64,000 nt of DNA from Cutaneotrichosporon cavernicola (taxonomy: Eukaryota; Basidiomycota; Tremellomycetes; Trichosporonales; Trichosporonaceae): the NCBI RefSeq assembly GCF_030864355.1, contig NC_083393.1, positions 744,001 through 808,000 of the forward strand, given 5' to 3'. Made by a program: the position numbers and the translations under genes. Below are positions 24,803 to 34,850 of the stretch, piece by piece. The stretch's first letter is position 1. Each line of letters starts with the position of its first letter. The notes beneath the pieces are model-generated. The model searched no databases, was not told the origin of the DNA, and saw nothing but the letters and a program-made list of their open reading frames with translations.

Positions 24803-24888
24803 TCCCTCCCACGAGGACCTTGGTTCTAGCCCCCTCATATTCATTCGAAGATGCGAATGCCACACACATCACCCACTTGGCCCACTTC

Positions 24889-25836
24889 ATGACGACCATT
24901 ATTATAACGACCGGCACAGTAACAAGTGCTGACGGCACGACAATCGCGTATGAGCGCGGAGGCAGAGGCCCTCCCCTTATCCTAATCTCTTCTGCCCTGT
25001 CCTCGCGTGAAGACCTCCGCGGCCTAGCCTCCCTTCTCCCCTTCACTGTAGTCAACTACGATAGGCGCGGCCGTGGCCACTCGACTGATACACAGCCGTA
25101 CACCATCAAGAAGGAGGTGGAGGACATTGCGGCTCTCCTGGCCATTTACCCCTCGGCAGCGCTATTCGGAACCTCGTCCGGCGCGGTCCTAGCCCTCGAC
25201 GCGGCGTCCACTCTAAACGTTCCCGTAATCTCATACGAGGCGCCCATCATTGTCGACGCCTCCCGGCCTCCTGTCCCCCATTCCCTCGCCGGCGATATCG
25301 ACAAGTTGGTCGAAAGTGGCAATCCCGCAGCGGCTGTGCGCTTGTTCATGAAGCAAGGCCTGGGGGTCGGATGGCTGGTCATCGGCCTCCTCATGGCCAT
25401 GTGGCCGATGTGGCGCTCGATGGTCTCAATGGCCAAGACCGCAGCATACGATTGCCGGATCTGCCAGGGGGTGCAGGATTGCCGTCCACTCCTGGATCGA
25501 TGGGGGTTTCAGGACAAGGAGAAGGTTCTCGTGGTGGTGGGCGAGAACGCCGACGAGTCCATCCTGGTTGGGAACAAGGCTTTGGCCCACATGATCGGGG
25601 CTCGGCTTGAGGTGGTCAAAGGGGCGCACCACGCTTCCCCAGTTATGAATCCCAAGGTGCTTGTGGGGGTCATTACCGAGTTCCTGGAGCCCACCAAGGT
25701 GGATGGCAACGCGATCGAGACCGCCGAGATGAACACGAGCATGGGCAAGACGGTGACCGAGATCGACTTGGACGCTGTCATCAAGGCTAAGGCTAAGGCT
25801 ATCACTGTTGATCCGGTACACGACCAGGTCAAGTAG
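24889..25836 (+). CDS. alpha/beta hydrolase, intronless
   Basis: Single-exon protein of 315 residues from the ATG at 24889; an in-frame ATG at 24763 is upstream but adds no recognisable sequence. Strand-loop pattern fits an alpha/beta hydrolase: GGRGPPLILIS (oxyanion region), NYDRRGRGHSTDT, nucleophile elbow FGTSSGAVLALD with the central Ser, acid-bearing strand VVVGENADES, and a late His in KGAHHASPV. Substrate is unknown. The segment GWLVIGLLMAMWPMW is hydrophobic and may form a lid or membrane contact. It is one of only three genes without introns in this intron-rich window. The DRRGRG-Ser elbow style is common in actinobacterial as well as fungal hydrolases, so transfer is possible but not shown. 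Confidence 0.85.
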   Translation: MTTIIITTGTVTSADGTTIAYERGGRGPPLILISSALSSREDLRGLASLLPFTVVNYDRRGRGHSTDTQPYTIKKEVEDIAALLAIYPSAALFGTSSGAVLALDAASTLNVPVISYEAPIIVDASRPPVPHSLAGDIDKLVESGNPAAAVRLFMKQGLGVGWLVIGLLMAMWPMWRSMVSMAKTAAYDCRICQGVQDCRPLLDRWGFQDKEKVLVVVGENADESILVGNKALAHMIGARLEVVKGAHHASPVMNPKVLVGVITEFLEPTKVDGNAIETAEMNTSMGKTVTEIDLDAVIKAKAKAITVDPVHDQVK

Positions 25837-25910
25837 TCTGCGTTTAGGTTGCGAGCTTGCACTCTTCGCATCGATAGTGCCTAGTGACATTGATATTATA
25901 TGCATGAACT

Positions 25911-25967
25911 GGTCTTCTGGGTTGGGCTCATTATGTACTTCAACGGGTCTTCTGGGTTGGGCTCATT
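25911..25967 (+). repeat. 22-bp direct repeat, spacing 35 bp
   Basis: GGTCTTCTGGGTTGGGCTCA plus TT occurs at 25911-25932 and again at 25946-25967, separated by 13 bp. It lies just downstream of the hydrolase stop. It could be a local duplication. Confidence 0.85.
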
Positions 25968-26068
25968 TACAACTCCTCAATCGAGTGTAGCGTGGGTCTA
26001 CGTATCTGGGCTGGGCGGGGGCACTGGCTTGTTCTGTCTCCTCTCTCCCCACACCCCTCACTCGTCGC

Positions 26069-26410
26069 TCAGCAGAACGCCCGCTTGGGCGACACGACTA
26101 CCACCGCGCCACACGTACGGCACTTTCGCCGGCGGCCGTGAGGGCAGAGAGCGACGGCAAGACCAACAGCCGGATTGATAACGGTGAGCCCGATCAGGAA
26201 GCCGCGGCACTTGGGCGAGAGCTTGACGTCGTGGCTGCAGATGACTTTCTCGTACTTGGCCGTGGAGGTGGAGGAGGCGGGGGCGACGGGCGAGGTGAGG
26301 TGCAGCGCGCTCTTCTTTTCGTGGATGAACGTATCTTGGTCGTGCTCGTCCTTGTACGGAGGAGGCGGGGGCGTCGGCGTGGCCGTGGTCGTGATTGTGA
26401 GGGCGGTCAT
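26069..26410 (-). CDS. small Cys-rich protein with one hydrophobic segment
   Basis: Open frame of 113 residues from the ATG at 26410, with no intron. The N-terminal half is Thr/Pro-rich (TPTPPPPPYKDEHDQ). The C-terminal half has CSHDVKLSPKCRGFLIGL, a hydrophobic stretch through GLTVINPAVGLAVALC, and then CPHGRRRKCRTCGAVVV. The arrangement of Cys pairs around a hydrophobic segment, ending in a C-x-x-C-G element, is reminiscent of LITAF-like or BRI3-like membrane-associated zinc domains. The spacing is not convincingly diagnostic. It diverges from QRI7 over 276 bp. It could be a chance frame, but the pattern of a Pro-rich tail, PPPPY and zinc-like cysteines argues for a real small gene. Confidence 0.5.
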   Translation of the reverse strand: MTALTITTTATPTPPPPPYKDEHDQDTFIHEKKSALHLTSPVAPASSTSTAKYEKVICSHDVKLSPKCRGFLIGLTVINPAVGLAVALCPHGRRRKCRTCGAVVVVSPKRAFC

Positions 26411-26686
26411 GGTGTTGCTGTGTAGTGCAGTGAGGTTGTTGTGGAGACTAAGAATAGGCTGCTTAATATATATCACCTGTTGACGCTTTTCTAAACGTCA
26501 CACCACGCTGCTCGGAGCCGTGACCGTCATGCTGTACATGAAGATGATTGTAGAAATGGCACTGCATTCCACAGAGCTTTGTGCCGATGGCTCAACCTCG
26601 CTTTCCATCGGTTAACTCGGTAGAACGGCAAAGCCAGGCACAACGCGGTTTCCATTCCATTTCATTTCCCCTCCATTCCATCCACC
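26411..26686. promoter_or_regulatory. divergent promoter region, small Cys-rich gene / QRI7
   Basis: The 276-bp gap separates two start codons in opposite directions and must hold both promoters if both genes are real. The QRI7 side is CT/CA-rich near the start. No defined factor site was identified. Confidence 0.4.
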
Positions 26687-28094
26687 ATGTTTATGCGGAC
26701 TCGGGCAACTTGGGCATCACGAGCATCGCGCGCAATCCACTCGACAGCCCGTGCTCAACATGTCATGCGCATCTTAGGCTTAGAGTCAAGCGCGGACGAT
26801 GCTTGTGCCGCAGTGGTCACTTCAGATCGCCAGATTCTCTCGTCAGTCGTGTGTAAGCAACACGATATCAATCGGCAGTATGGAGGGATCCATCCTATTG
26901 CTGCCCATGAGGCACATCTCCGCGACATGGTGAGCTTACTAGCTTTTCAGTCATCTCTTCTCCCTCCGTCCTTCCCTTCCCTCCTCCTTCCCTCCCTTCT
27001 CCCCTCCCCCTTTCCCCCGCTTGCCTGAGCCGTCGCTGATACAAGCCCAAAGCCATCTCACAAGCCCTGGCCGACGCGAAACTCCGCCTCGACGACCTCG
27101 ATGCAATAGCATACACCCGCGGGCCGGGGATGTTCGGCTGCCTCACTGTATGCACTACTGCCGCACGCGCGCTGGCCGCAGCGAGCGGTAAGCCCATCGT
27201 CGGCGTGCACCACATGCAGGCACACGCACTCACCGCTCTTCTTACTGAAGAGAAGCCCCCAGAGTTTCCGTTCTTCACCCTCCTCGTTAGCGGGGGACAT
27301 ACGCAGCTCGTCCTCGCCGAGGACATGAGCAAGTATCGCATCGTGATGACCACCACAGATAACGCCGTCGGGTGAGCTGCTCCGATAACCATGACAGCTA
27401 ACACCAGCGACGTGTTTGACAAGGTTGCGCGCCTCCTCCACCTCCCGCCCTCTCCTACACGCGGCCTGGGACCTGTGTTGGAAGAATACGCCGCACGACC
27501 TCCATTACCGCCGTACGATGAGGCACCACTACGTCTCCCTCTCCCGCTGGAGGGACGGAACAAGGATACTCTCGCGTTCTCCTTCTCTGGTCTCCTTAGC
27601 GCCACGGAGCGGCTGGCGAAGAAGGAATCTCATGGGTCTGAAGGAGTGTCCGAGGCCGTACAACGTGCCGTGGCGCGCGCGTTTCAGACTGCCGCGATGC
27701 GCCATCTCGCCGACAAGGTACACCTAGCTATCGACACGCTCGGATTCCCGGTCAGAGGCCTTGTTGTCAGCGGCGGCGTCGGATCCAACAAATATCTCCG
27801 AGAATCGTTGGTTCAACGCTGGAGATTCTACTGATGGCAGGATGAAAGCCATGTGCGACGCTATCCACAGCGGCGCTATACCCGCTTACTACCCTCCAAT
27901 AGAACTGTGTACTGGTAAACTGGTCGGGTGGGTGTTGGTCGCTGACGACAGACAACGCCGCAATGATCGCGTGGACGGCCATTCTCCGTCTGCAAGACGG
28001 ACTTGTCTGCGAGCCTTTCGACCTGCCGATTCGGAAAAAGTGGTCACTGGAGGATCTGTATGACGACGTGCCCGCGTCGTCTTATCGCTCCTGA
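26687..28094 (+). CDS. QRI7: Qri7, mitochondrial tRNA threonylcarbamoyladenosine synthase subunit
   Basis: Kae1/TsaD-family protein of 394 residues that transfers threonylcarbamoyl to A37 of ANN-decoding tRNAs in mitochondria. Exons: 26687-26929, 27046-27371, 27408-27806, 27841-27914 and 27952-28094. The leader MFMRTRATWASRASRAIHST is a strong mitochondrial presequence, distinguishing it from cytosolic Kae1. ILGLESSADDACAAVV begins the ASKHA fold; GVHHMQAHAL supplies the metal-binding HxxxH. VSGGHTQL, NAVGDVFDKVAR, VVSGGVGSNKYLR and DNAAMIAW are the expected nucleotide-binding motifs. Three introns are 34-37 nt; the junctions inside the NAVGD, SNKYLRES and ELCTDNAAM motifs restore the conserved reading. 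The 34-nt intron uses a GTTGGT donor. Confidence 0.93.
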
Positions 28095-28584
28095 CCGTGA
28101 CTGGCCAGGCTGACCAGTGTGTATTGCATCACCGCTTTGCTGTACATTACACTCACCACTCCCACCCTCACATAAGCCCCTTTGCCACTCTTCATCATTG
28201 GATGCATATTTTATTTGATCCCACGTAGAGTGTGGCATTTTTGTGACGTCTTGGATGGAATTGACTCCGCTTTTTCCATTTGCCACTAAGTAAAGGTACA
28301 TTTGCTAGGTATGAACCCGCTTCCCATCAGTTAGAACTAGACCAGGGGTAAGGCAAAATGGGTTAATTTGGTCCCGTTCCCCCACTGTATACTCTTGCTT
28401 CGCATCACCATAGACAGACAACAACAGGAGCCACCAACAAGGCAAGACCTTTCCACTTGATTTCACTTTGCTCCTCTTCCCTTCCCTCTATATCTATCCA
28501 TCTCTCATCTTTCTTCCTCTTCTTCAACTTTACCCGTCTTCACTCCCCCCCTTCTTCCTCAACAAAAGCCCATACCTCGGCATA
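28095..28584. other. intergenic stretch with pyrimidine-rich leader
   Basis: Region between QRI7 and importin alpha. The last 110 bp before the importin start are strongly CT-rich, as in many highly expressed basidiomycete promoters and 5' UTRs. No gene or RNA was seen. Confidence 0.5.
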
Positions 28585-30558
28585 ATGGAGACCCGTAACC
28601 TCGACCATCGCCGCCAGAACTTCAAAGGCCGCACCCAGTTCTCTGCTGCAGAGGTGAGCATCGTCCCTTGTTTCCTTCCCTTCATTCATCCGTCTCGTTG
28701 GTCAACAAGTCATCAGGGTGTTGAATAGCGCATACGGTCTCCATTCGCCATTCATCACCCAACAAGACCAATTCACCACGCCACCCAACTTTCCCTCATT
28801 GCCACCACCCCAGAGCACACGCTGACAACGCAGCTCCGTCGTCGTCGTGAGGAGCAGCAGGTCGAGATCCGCAGGCAAAAGGTATGTTGATGCAGGCTCA
28901 TGTGACAGACGCCACTCGCTGTTCATAGCGCTTTCGCGCGTCGACCACCATGTCGAGTATCCACCCAAGGGGGAGATGCGCGGGCCCACGAAGCACGGCC
29001 ACCCAGGCGCAGCATGATCTGTGCAGAATCACAACTGACCATCGCAGCGCGAGGAGTCTATCGCCAAGCGTCGCAACTTCCAGCCCGCTGCTGACGATGT
29101 CGACTCTGACGACGAGACTGAGGAGTTTGGCGAGTCGTTACCGCAGATGTTCCAGGAGATCTACTCGAGCGACCAAGAGACCCAGCTTGAGGCCACCACC
29201 AAGTTCCGCAAGCTGCTCTCCAAGGAGAAGAATCCCCCGATCGACCGTGTGATCGAGTGTGGCGTTGTTCCCCGTTTTGTCGAGTTCCTCAACTCGAACA
29301 ATGCCATGCTCCAATTCGAGGCTGCCTGGGCACTGACCAACATTGCTTCGGGCACGTCGGAACACACCCAGGTTGTTATCGCCAACAACGCCGTTCCCCT
29401 ATTCATCCGCTTACTCTCCTCTCCTGTTCCCGACGTCCGTGAGCAGGCTGTGTGGGCTCTCGGCAACATTGCCGGTGACTCGCCCAAGTGCCGCGACCAC
29501 GTTTTAAGCCAGGGCGCGCTCCAGCCTCTGCTTCAGCTCCTCAACGAGAACCACAAGCTCTCGATGCTCCGCAACGCCACCTGGACGTTATCCAACTTCT
29601 GCCGTGGCAAGTCGCCCCAGCCTAACTGGGAGCTCATTGCCCCCGCTCTGCCCGTTCTCTCCAAGCTCATTTACTCGCTTGATGACGAGGTCCTCATTGA
29701 CGCGTGCTGGGCCATCTCGTACCTCTCTGACGGCACCAACGACAAGATCCAGGCAGTCATCGACTCGGGTGTCTGCCGCCGCCTCGTCGACCTGCTCATG
29801 CACCCCTCGACCGCTGTCCAGACCCCTGCTCTCCGCTCGGTCGGCAACATCGTCACCGGCGACGACTTCCAGACCCAGATAGTCATCATGTCTGGTGCTC
29901 TCCCGGCGTTGCTGAGCCTGCTCTCGTCACCCAAGGACGGTATCCGCAAGGAGGCGTGCTGGACCATCTCCAACATCACCGCCGGCTCGCCCAACCAGAT
30001 CCAGGCCATTATTGACGCCAACATCATCCCTCCCCTCATCAACATCCTCCAGCACGCCGACTTCAAGACCAGGAAGGAGGCCTGCTGGGCCATCTCGAAC
30101 GCCACCTCTGGTGGTCTTTCGGAGCCCCAGCAGATCCGCTACCTTGTCAGCCAGGGCTGCATCAAGCCCATGTGCGACCTGTTGCAGTCGATGGACAACA
30201 AGATAATCCAGGTGTCTCTGGACGGTCTTGAGAACATTCTCAAGGTCGGCGAGATGGACAAGGAGGCCGCAGGCCCGGGCGCGACCAACCAGTACGCCCA
30301 GTTCATTGAGGAGGCTGGTGGCATGTACTCGATCCACAACCTTCAGCACCACGAGAACCTCGAGATCTACAAGAAGTGCTTCTACATCATGGACAGTGAG
30401 TTAGTTTGTTTGACTTGGTGCTAACTCGCGCAGAGTTCTTCCCCGACGAGGAGGAGGAGGAGGCGGACGGGGCCGCCCCGGCCGTCGACTCTTCGGGCCA
30501 GTACGCCTTCCAGTCCAACGTCGCTGCTCCCCAAGGTGGCTTCAACTTTGGCGCCTAA
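28585..30558 (+). CDS. SRP1: importin subunit alpha (karyopherin alpha, Srp1)
   Basis: Nuclear import receptor of 529 residues that binds classical NLS cargo and importin beta. Exons: 28585-28653, 28834-28881, 29048-30395 and 30434-30558. The IBB domain occupies residues 1-60 and is split over three exons ([46 protein letters not shown]). Armadillo repeats fill about 85-500, with the NLS-binding Trp/Asn ladder visible in [39 protein letters not shown] and [11 protein letters not shown]. The acidic C-terminal segment [12 protein letters not shown] and terminal GGFNFGA are typical and include the Cas/Cse1-contacting tail. The 3' intron is 38 nt. The first two introns, 180 and 166 nt, are much longer. 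Confidence 0.96.
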
Positions 30559-31206
30559 GCCACGATGCCCCGTTTTCCCGTGCTCTTATTTGTTATGACT
30601 CTCTCCGCATGTCGGCACGCGCCAGTGTGCCGGCCTAGAATCGACCGGTTTCGCCGCATCGTCCCCGACATCTCACACGTACATTGCCCGCCCTCGACAA
30701 TATAACGATTCGGCATAGCATGAGGGCAACTGATACGCAGCCCCTTACCCGCAACCAACCTATCTCATCAATATTACCACTTCCGCACCATTCCCGCACC
30801 TGTCATTCCCCCACAGCCCCAGGTCGCTTAGCATCTGCACGCAGCAGCGCCTGTCCCCGGATGGGACAGATATTATCTGTAGTGCAACCCCGGTCCGAGG
30901 ACTGGGCATGCATCGAGTATTGTTGCGCGTGGGTGTGTGTAGGCGTTTGCGTGAGGTAGTACTCAAGAGGCGTTCTGCGAGATTGGGGGCGAGGTATGCG
31001 TGAACAGCGCTCGTTGCTTATCGGCCTGGTATCTCAACTTCACTCGAGTACTCCAGGTGATCGGCAGTAGCAGCAGTCCCAACCCTCAGGTCATCTCCAT
31101 AGGCGTCCCAGTGCTCCAATCTGACGACACAAGGTGAGTCCCCAACGCTCACACGATGCAACCATGACGACGCAAGACAGCGATGCAACAATTAGCCCTA
31201 CAAGCC
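30559..31206. other. intergenic stretch, convergent
   Basis: About 650 bp between the importin alpha stop and the stop of the minus-strand DUF2470 gene. No supported gene or RNA; presumably 3' UTRs of both. Confidence 0.5.
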
Positions 31207-32271
31207 TTACTGCGTCTTCTTCTCCTCCGACACGGCGGTCTTGATGTACGGCCCAATGTCGCCCACGTCCGTCTGCTTGTACACGTGCCGCACCTTTTCG
31301 TACAGGGCTGCTGTCAGCTCACGATTGACCCGTTCCAGTTTGACTCACTGCACTCGAAGAACTCGTCGATCGCGCCCCACCCAACGACGACGTTCCAAGC
31401 GAGCCACTTGAGACGCGGACCGATGGGGACGTGGTGCCGACCAGTCATCCAGATCAGGAGCGCTGGCTCGGCCGCGAGGTGCTAGAGTCAGCCCACAATC
31501 CCCAGATCCGACGCGGAATGACCCTGGTTCCGTCTCCCTATCCCTTGCTCCCCTCTCCTCCATTCCCTCCCAACTCGCCTGCACTAGAACTCACCATGGC
31601 CGCTGCAAAATAAGTGCACCACGTAATAGTTGAGAACCCCGCGCGCACCCCGATCCACTGCCGCGCGTCGTCGATCATTTGGTTCTTCCCCTCCCCAAAG
31701 TAAAGAATAAGCAGGCAAACGAGCGCGGCGAACAGCGGCAGCGTGAACGGGAACATAGGCGGTGTTTTGAAGTAATCAATGGTAGGATGCGATGGCTTGG
31801 GTCAGCTAAACTCAATTTCGACTTGCAATCTTGTACTTTGAGCGGACCTGTTCGCGCATCGCAAACAAGCGCGGACGCACGGCCCACCCGTCCTTCACGG
31901 GCGGATCGAGGGGGACCTTTACCACGATCTCTTCGCGGGATGGAGGGGGACGCAGACAAACTCGGAAGTAGGTGCCATCCTTGTCGACGTCCATGATGTA
32001 CAGGTCGCCGAGGTGGCCCTTCGTCTTGGGGTCATCGGGGAGGTGCGCCTTGACGATGGCTTGGGGTCAGCTTGGACCGGGAATGAGCACCGAGGGCAGT
32101 CACAGTCCGCAACAAGAGAGGTGGGTCAAGAAGAGGACAGTCGGGAAGAGGACGTACCGACCAACACGTCCGGCTGGTTGTTCATGATCCCAACGACCTT
32201 GAAGCTGGAGTCAGCTCGCTCGGTTGAAAACCTCACACCTCGGTCTCGGAAGCTGCAATTCGACCTGCCAT
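31207..32271 (-). CDS. DUF2470-type integral membrane protein
   Basis: Six exons (32271-32237, 32204-32158, 32059-31827, 31795-31595, 31481-31349, 31307-31207) encode 249 residues. The N-terminal half fits the DUF2470 fold of fungal membrane proteins: GIMNNQPDVLV followed by GDLYIMDVDKDG and VKVPLDPPVKDGWAVRPRLF. The C-terminal half has about three hydrophobic segments (PFTLPLFAALVCLLILYFG, FSTITWCTYFAAAMVHLAAE, PRLKWLAWNVVVGWGAIDEF). Function is unknown; related domains occur in heme-associated proteins of bacteria and plastids. The first intron is 32 nt. The third is a 31-nt intron starting GCAAGT, the standard GC-AG type, and gives the in-frame join KYKI to PSHPTIDYFK. A conventional GT donor would not keep the frame there. 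Confidence 0.8.
31796..31826 (-). other. 31-nt GC-AG intron
   Basis: Within the DUF2470 gene. The donor reads ATT|GCAAGT and the end is GCTGACCCAAG, with branch-like CTGAC five nucleotides before the AG. Removing it joins two phase-0 exons whose lengths both check. It is the only GC donor among the 73 introns modelled here. Confidence 0.75.
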
Positions 32272-32519
32272 GATTGATGATGTGCTGAGAAGAGAAGAGA
32301 CGAGACGAGACGAGACGAGAATAGAAATATGGCTGTTTCGATGGCAGAGTGGGCAGACGCGGCCTCCCAACATGATGTGGAGGCCCAGATCAGTTAGCGC
32401 GCGGTTAGGGTCGCGTATATGGGCCACTCGAATAACGTCTCCACCGGTGGAGGTGCTCAAATGTTCGGTCATGACGACAAGATCAAGGTCAATAACACGC
32501 CACCCACCAACTACTCGAC
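32272..32519. promoter_or_regulatory. divergent promoter region, DUF2470 gene / GPN1
   Basis: 248 bp between two start codons pointing away from each other. It contains a GAGAC pentanucleotide tandem run at 32297-32320, on the 5'-leader side of the minus-strand gene. Confidence 0.5.
32297..32320 (+). repeat. GAGAC pentanucleotide tandem repeat
   Basis: Nearly five copies of a five-base unit (GAGAC) in the presumed 5' leader of the minus-strand DUF2470 gene. Perfect by eye; copy number may vary between strains. Confidence 0.85.
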
Positions 32520-33980
32520 ATGGAGACGCAGCCAGCTTCGATGTCGACCTCGACTCCCGTCGCGGACAAGGAGAAGGAGAAAGAGCCGGTCGTGGTTCTC
32601 GTTATTGGAATGGCTGGGTCGGTGAGTAGTTCAGATGTCTTGTCATTCCTTCAGCCCGGTGTCTCTGTCATGGAGGATGAGATACGCGCACCTCTGGCCT
32701 TTGATCTCCTCCTCCTCGTCCTCCTCCTCCTCTTCATTCTCTCTCCTCCCTCTGCCACCCTCTCCCCTAACCCTCTTTAACCCCAGGGCAAAACAACCCT
32801 CATGCAGCGCCTCAATTCGTACCTCCACAGCAAGGACAAGCCACCCTACATCCTCAACCTCGACCCCGCTGTCAGCCATATGCCCTACGCGGCAAACATT
32901 GACATCCGCGACACGGTCGACTATAAGGAGGTCATGAAGCAGTACAATCTCGGCCCTAACGGTGGTATCATGACGGCCTTGAACCTCTTCACCACCAAGT
33001 TTGACCAGGTGCTGGGCTTTGTCGAGAAGCGTGCACAGACGGTAGAGTGGGTTTTAGGCTTCAAGCTTGACGTCACTGACACCAGCTACGTGCTCGTCGA
33101 CACTCCGGGCCAGATTGAGATCTTTACGTGGTCCGCTTCGGGTGCTATTATCACGGACGCGATTGCTTCGAGTCTTCCGACTTGTGTGGCGTATGTTATT
33201 GACACGCCGCGTACGACGTCGCCAGCGACGTTTATGAGCAACATGCTGTATGCGTGCTCGTGAGTGCCGCGCTCTGATATCGCCGCTTGCTCACACCAGG
33301 ATCCTCTACAAAACCCGTCTCCCATTCATCCTTGTGTTCAACAAGATCGACGTTGAGCCGCACGACTTTGCGATCGACTGGATGAAGGACTTTGAGGCGT
33401 TCCAGGCCGCACTTGAGGAGCGTGGCCGAGACGAGAACGGCGAGAGCTACATGAACTCTCTCATGGGGAGCATGTGCCTCGTGCTCGAGGAGTTCTACAA
33501 CAACCTCCGTGCGGTGGGCGTGAGCGCAATGACCGGCGCAGGGATGAAGGAGTTCTTCAATGCTGTCGAGGAGTGCCGGCAGGAGTATCTCAAGTGAGCG
33601 AATCCTCATCTTCAGCAATTCGACCATAGGCAGCTGACCCCAGGGACTATCGACCTGAGTTGGAGCGTCTCAAGGCAGAAAAGGAGGAGAAGGCCTCGGC
33701 AGCAAAGGCGGCGCACATGGAGCGCATGATGCGCGACATGGGCATGGACCAGGCCGCAGCACGCAAGGCCAACCCCTTCGGGCCACACGCGCGCAACGAC
33801 CGCGAGGACGCGTACCTCGACCACCACGGGGACCACGGGGACTCGGAGGACGAGGCGATCGAGGAGCAGCGCGAGATGGAGGAGGAGGCGGACGCCGCGC
33901 CCGAGCTGAGCAGGGCTGACGTTCCCCCTCTCGAGTTTGGAGGCCGGGACGCCGACGTGTCCTTCCCTGCCCCGCGGTAA
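32520..33980 (+). CDS. NPA3: GPN-loop GTPase 1 (Npa3), RNA polymerase II import factor
   Basis: GTPase of 388 residues required for assembly and nuclear import of RNA polymerase II. Exons: 32520-32621, 32787-33046, 33086-33259, 33300-33593 and 33644-33980. G1 is split by the first intron ([16 protein letters not shown]). The GPN loop is in [10 protein letters not shown]3 is DTPGQIE, G4 NKID and G5 [24 protein letters not shown] is also characteristic of Gpn1. The C-terminal tail, [15 protein letters not shown] onward, is charged and coiled, longer than Gpn2/Gpn3, which supports Gpn1 specifically. Alternative ATG at 32541 would shorten the tail at the N-terminus by seven residues. The first intron is pyrimidine-rich; the other three are 39-50 nt. 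It converges on guanylate kinase with 60 bp between stops. Confidence 0.95.
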
Positions 33981-34040
33981 TGTAGTTATCTGGCCATGTA
34001 TCATATCCCATCTTCAATCATCAATCATCCGTGTAGATAT

Positions 34041-34850
34041 CTAGTCGCGGAGGTGGTTAACGTCAAGCGGGGGGAGGTGGTCTCCGATCTTGTCCCATCC
34101 CGGCTTGCCGAGGGCGATGGCCTCGAGCGCCTCGCCAGCGCGCTCAACCTCGTCGTTGACAATGACAAGGTCGTGCGCGCCGGTAAGGGCGTGCTCGATC
34201 TCAGCCACCGCCGCGTCCAGGCGCTTCCGGAGGCTGTCCGCCGTCTCGGTGCCACGGCCGACCAGGCGCTCGCGCAATTCGGGGACAGAAGGAGGGGAGA
34301 GGAAGAGGAAGACGGGCTCGAGGTTCTGGCTTGGCGCCTTGACCTGAAGCTGCTTGACGCCCTGGAGGTCGATGTCGAGGACACAGCGGCGGGGCGAGAG
34401 CTCGCGGAGGGCAGCGAAGGTGGTGCCATAGCTGACATCAGCGCGAGTAAAATAGGGGTAATAGGCCACCAGGTTCAGCTAGAACTTGTTGTGATGTAGG
34501 ACATACGCGCAGGTATGACGCCGATCCCACCCACCAACGTCTACTCACCAGTTACCCCCGAACTGAGCCCACTCGAGGAACTCGTCGTTTGCGACGCGGC
34601 CCATAAACTCGTCCTTGGTCACATAGTGGTAATCTTTTCCTGGCACCTCACCCGCGCGTGGTTGGCGCGTTGTGTGCGAAACAGAGAACCCAAACTCGTC
34701 GGGATACTTTGCGAAAAGTGCCTTGAGGAGCGTGCTCTTGCCTGTACCGCTCGGGCCGCAGACGACGAGGGGCTGGGGTCAGCTTTGAACCACAAGAAAA
34801 AAACTCACGCGGTCAAGGACGGACGCAGCAATGTGGCTGGCGCTGGTCAT
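34041..34850 (-). CDS. GUK1: guanylate kinase
   Basis: Catalyses ATP-dependent phosphorylation of GMP to GDP, essential for GTP pools and GDP-mannose supply. Exons 34850-34809, 34772-34549 and 34431-34041 give 218 residues, the usual size of eukaryotic enzymes. P-loop: CGPSGTGKSTLL. GMP-binding region: VSHTTRQPRAGE, KDYHYV and EWAQFGGN. LDIDLQGVKQL is the downstream acidic motif. The lid and C-terminal helices follow (LRKRLDAAVAEIEHAL, HDLVIVNDEVERA). The second intron interrupts FGGN-YGT, leaving Cys at the position before YG; the essential Tyr is retained. First intron 36 nt, second 117 nt; that the latter is intronic is supported because reading through introduces a stop. Confidence 0.95.

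Noticed and set aside
34432..34548. Premature stop in guanylate kinase
   Set aside because: The stop is inside a 117-nt intron between FGGN and YGT of the conserved loop.
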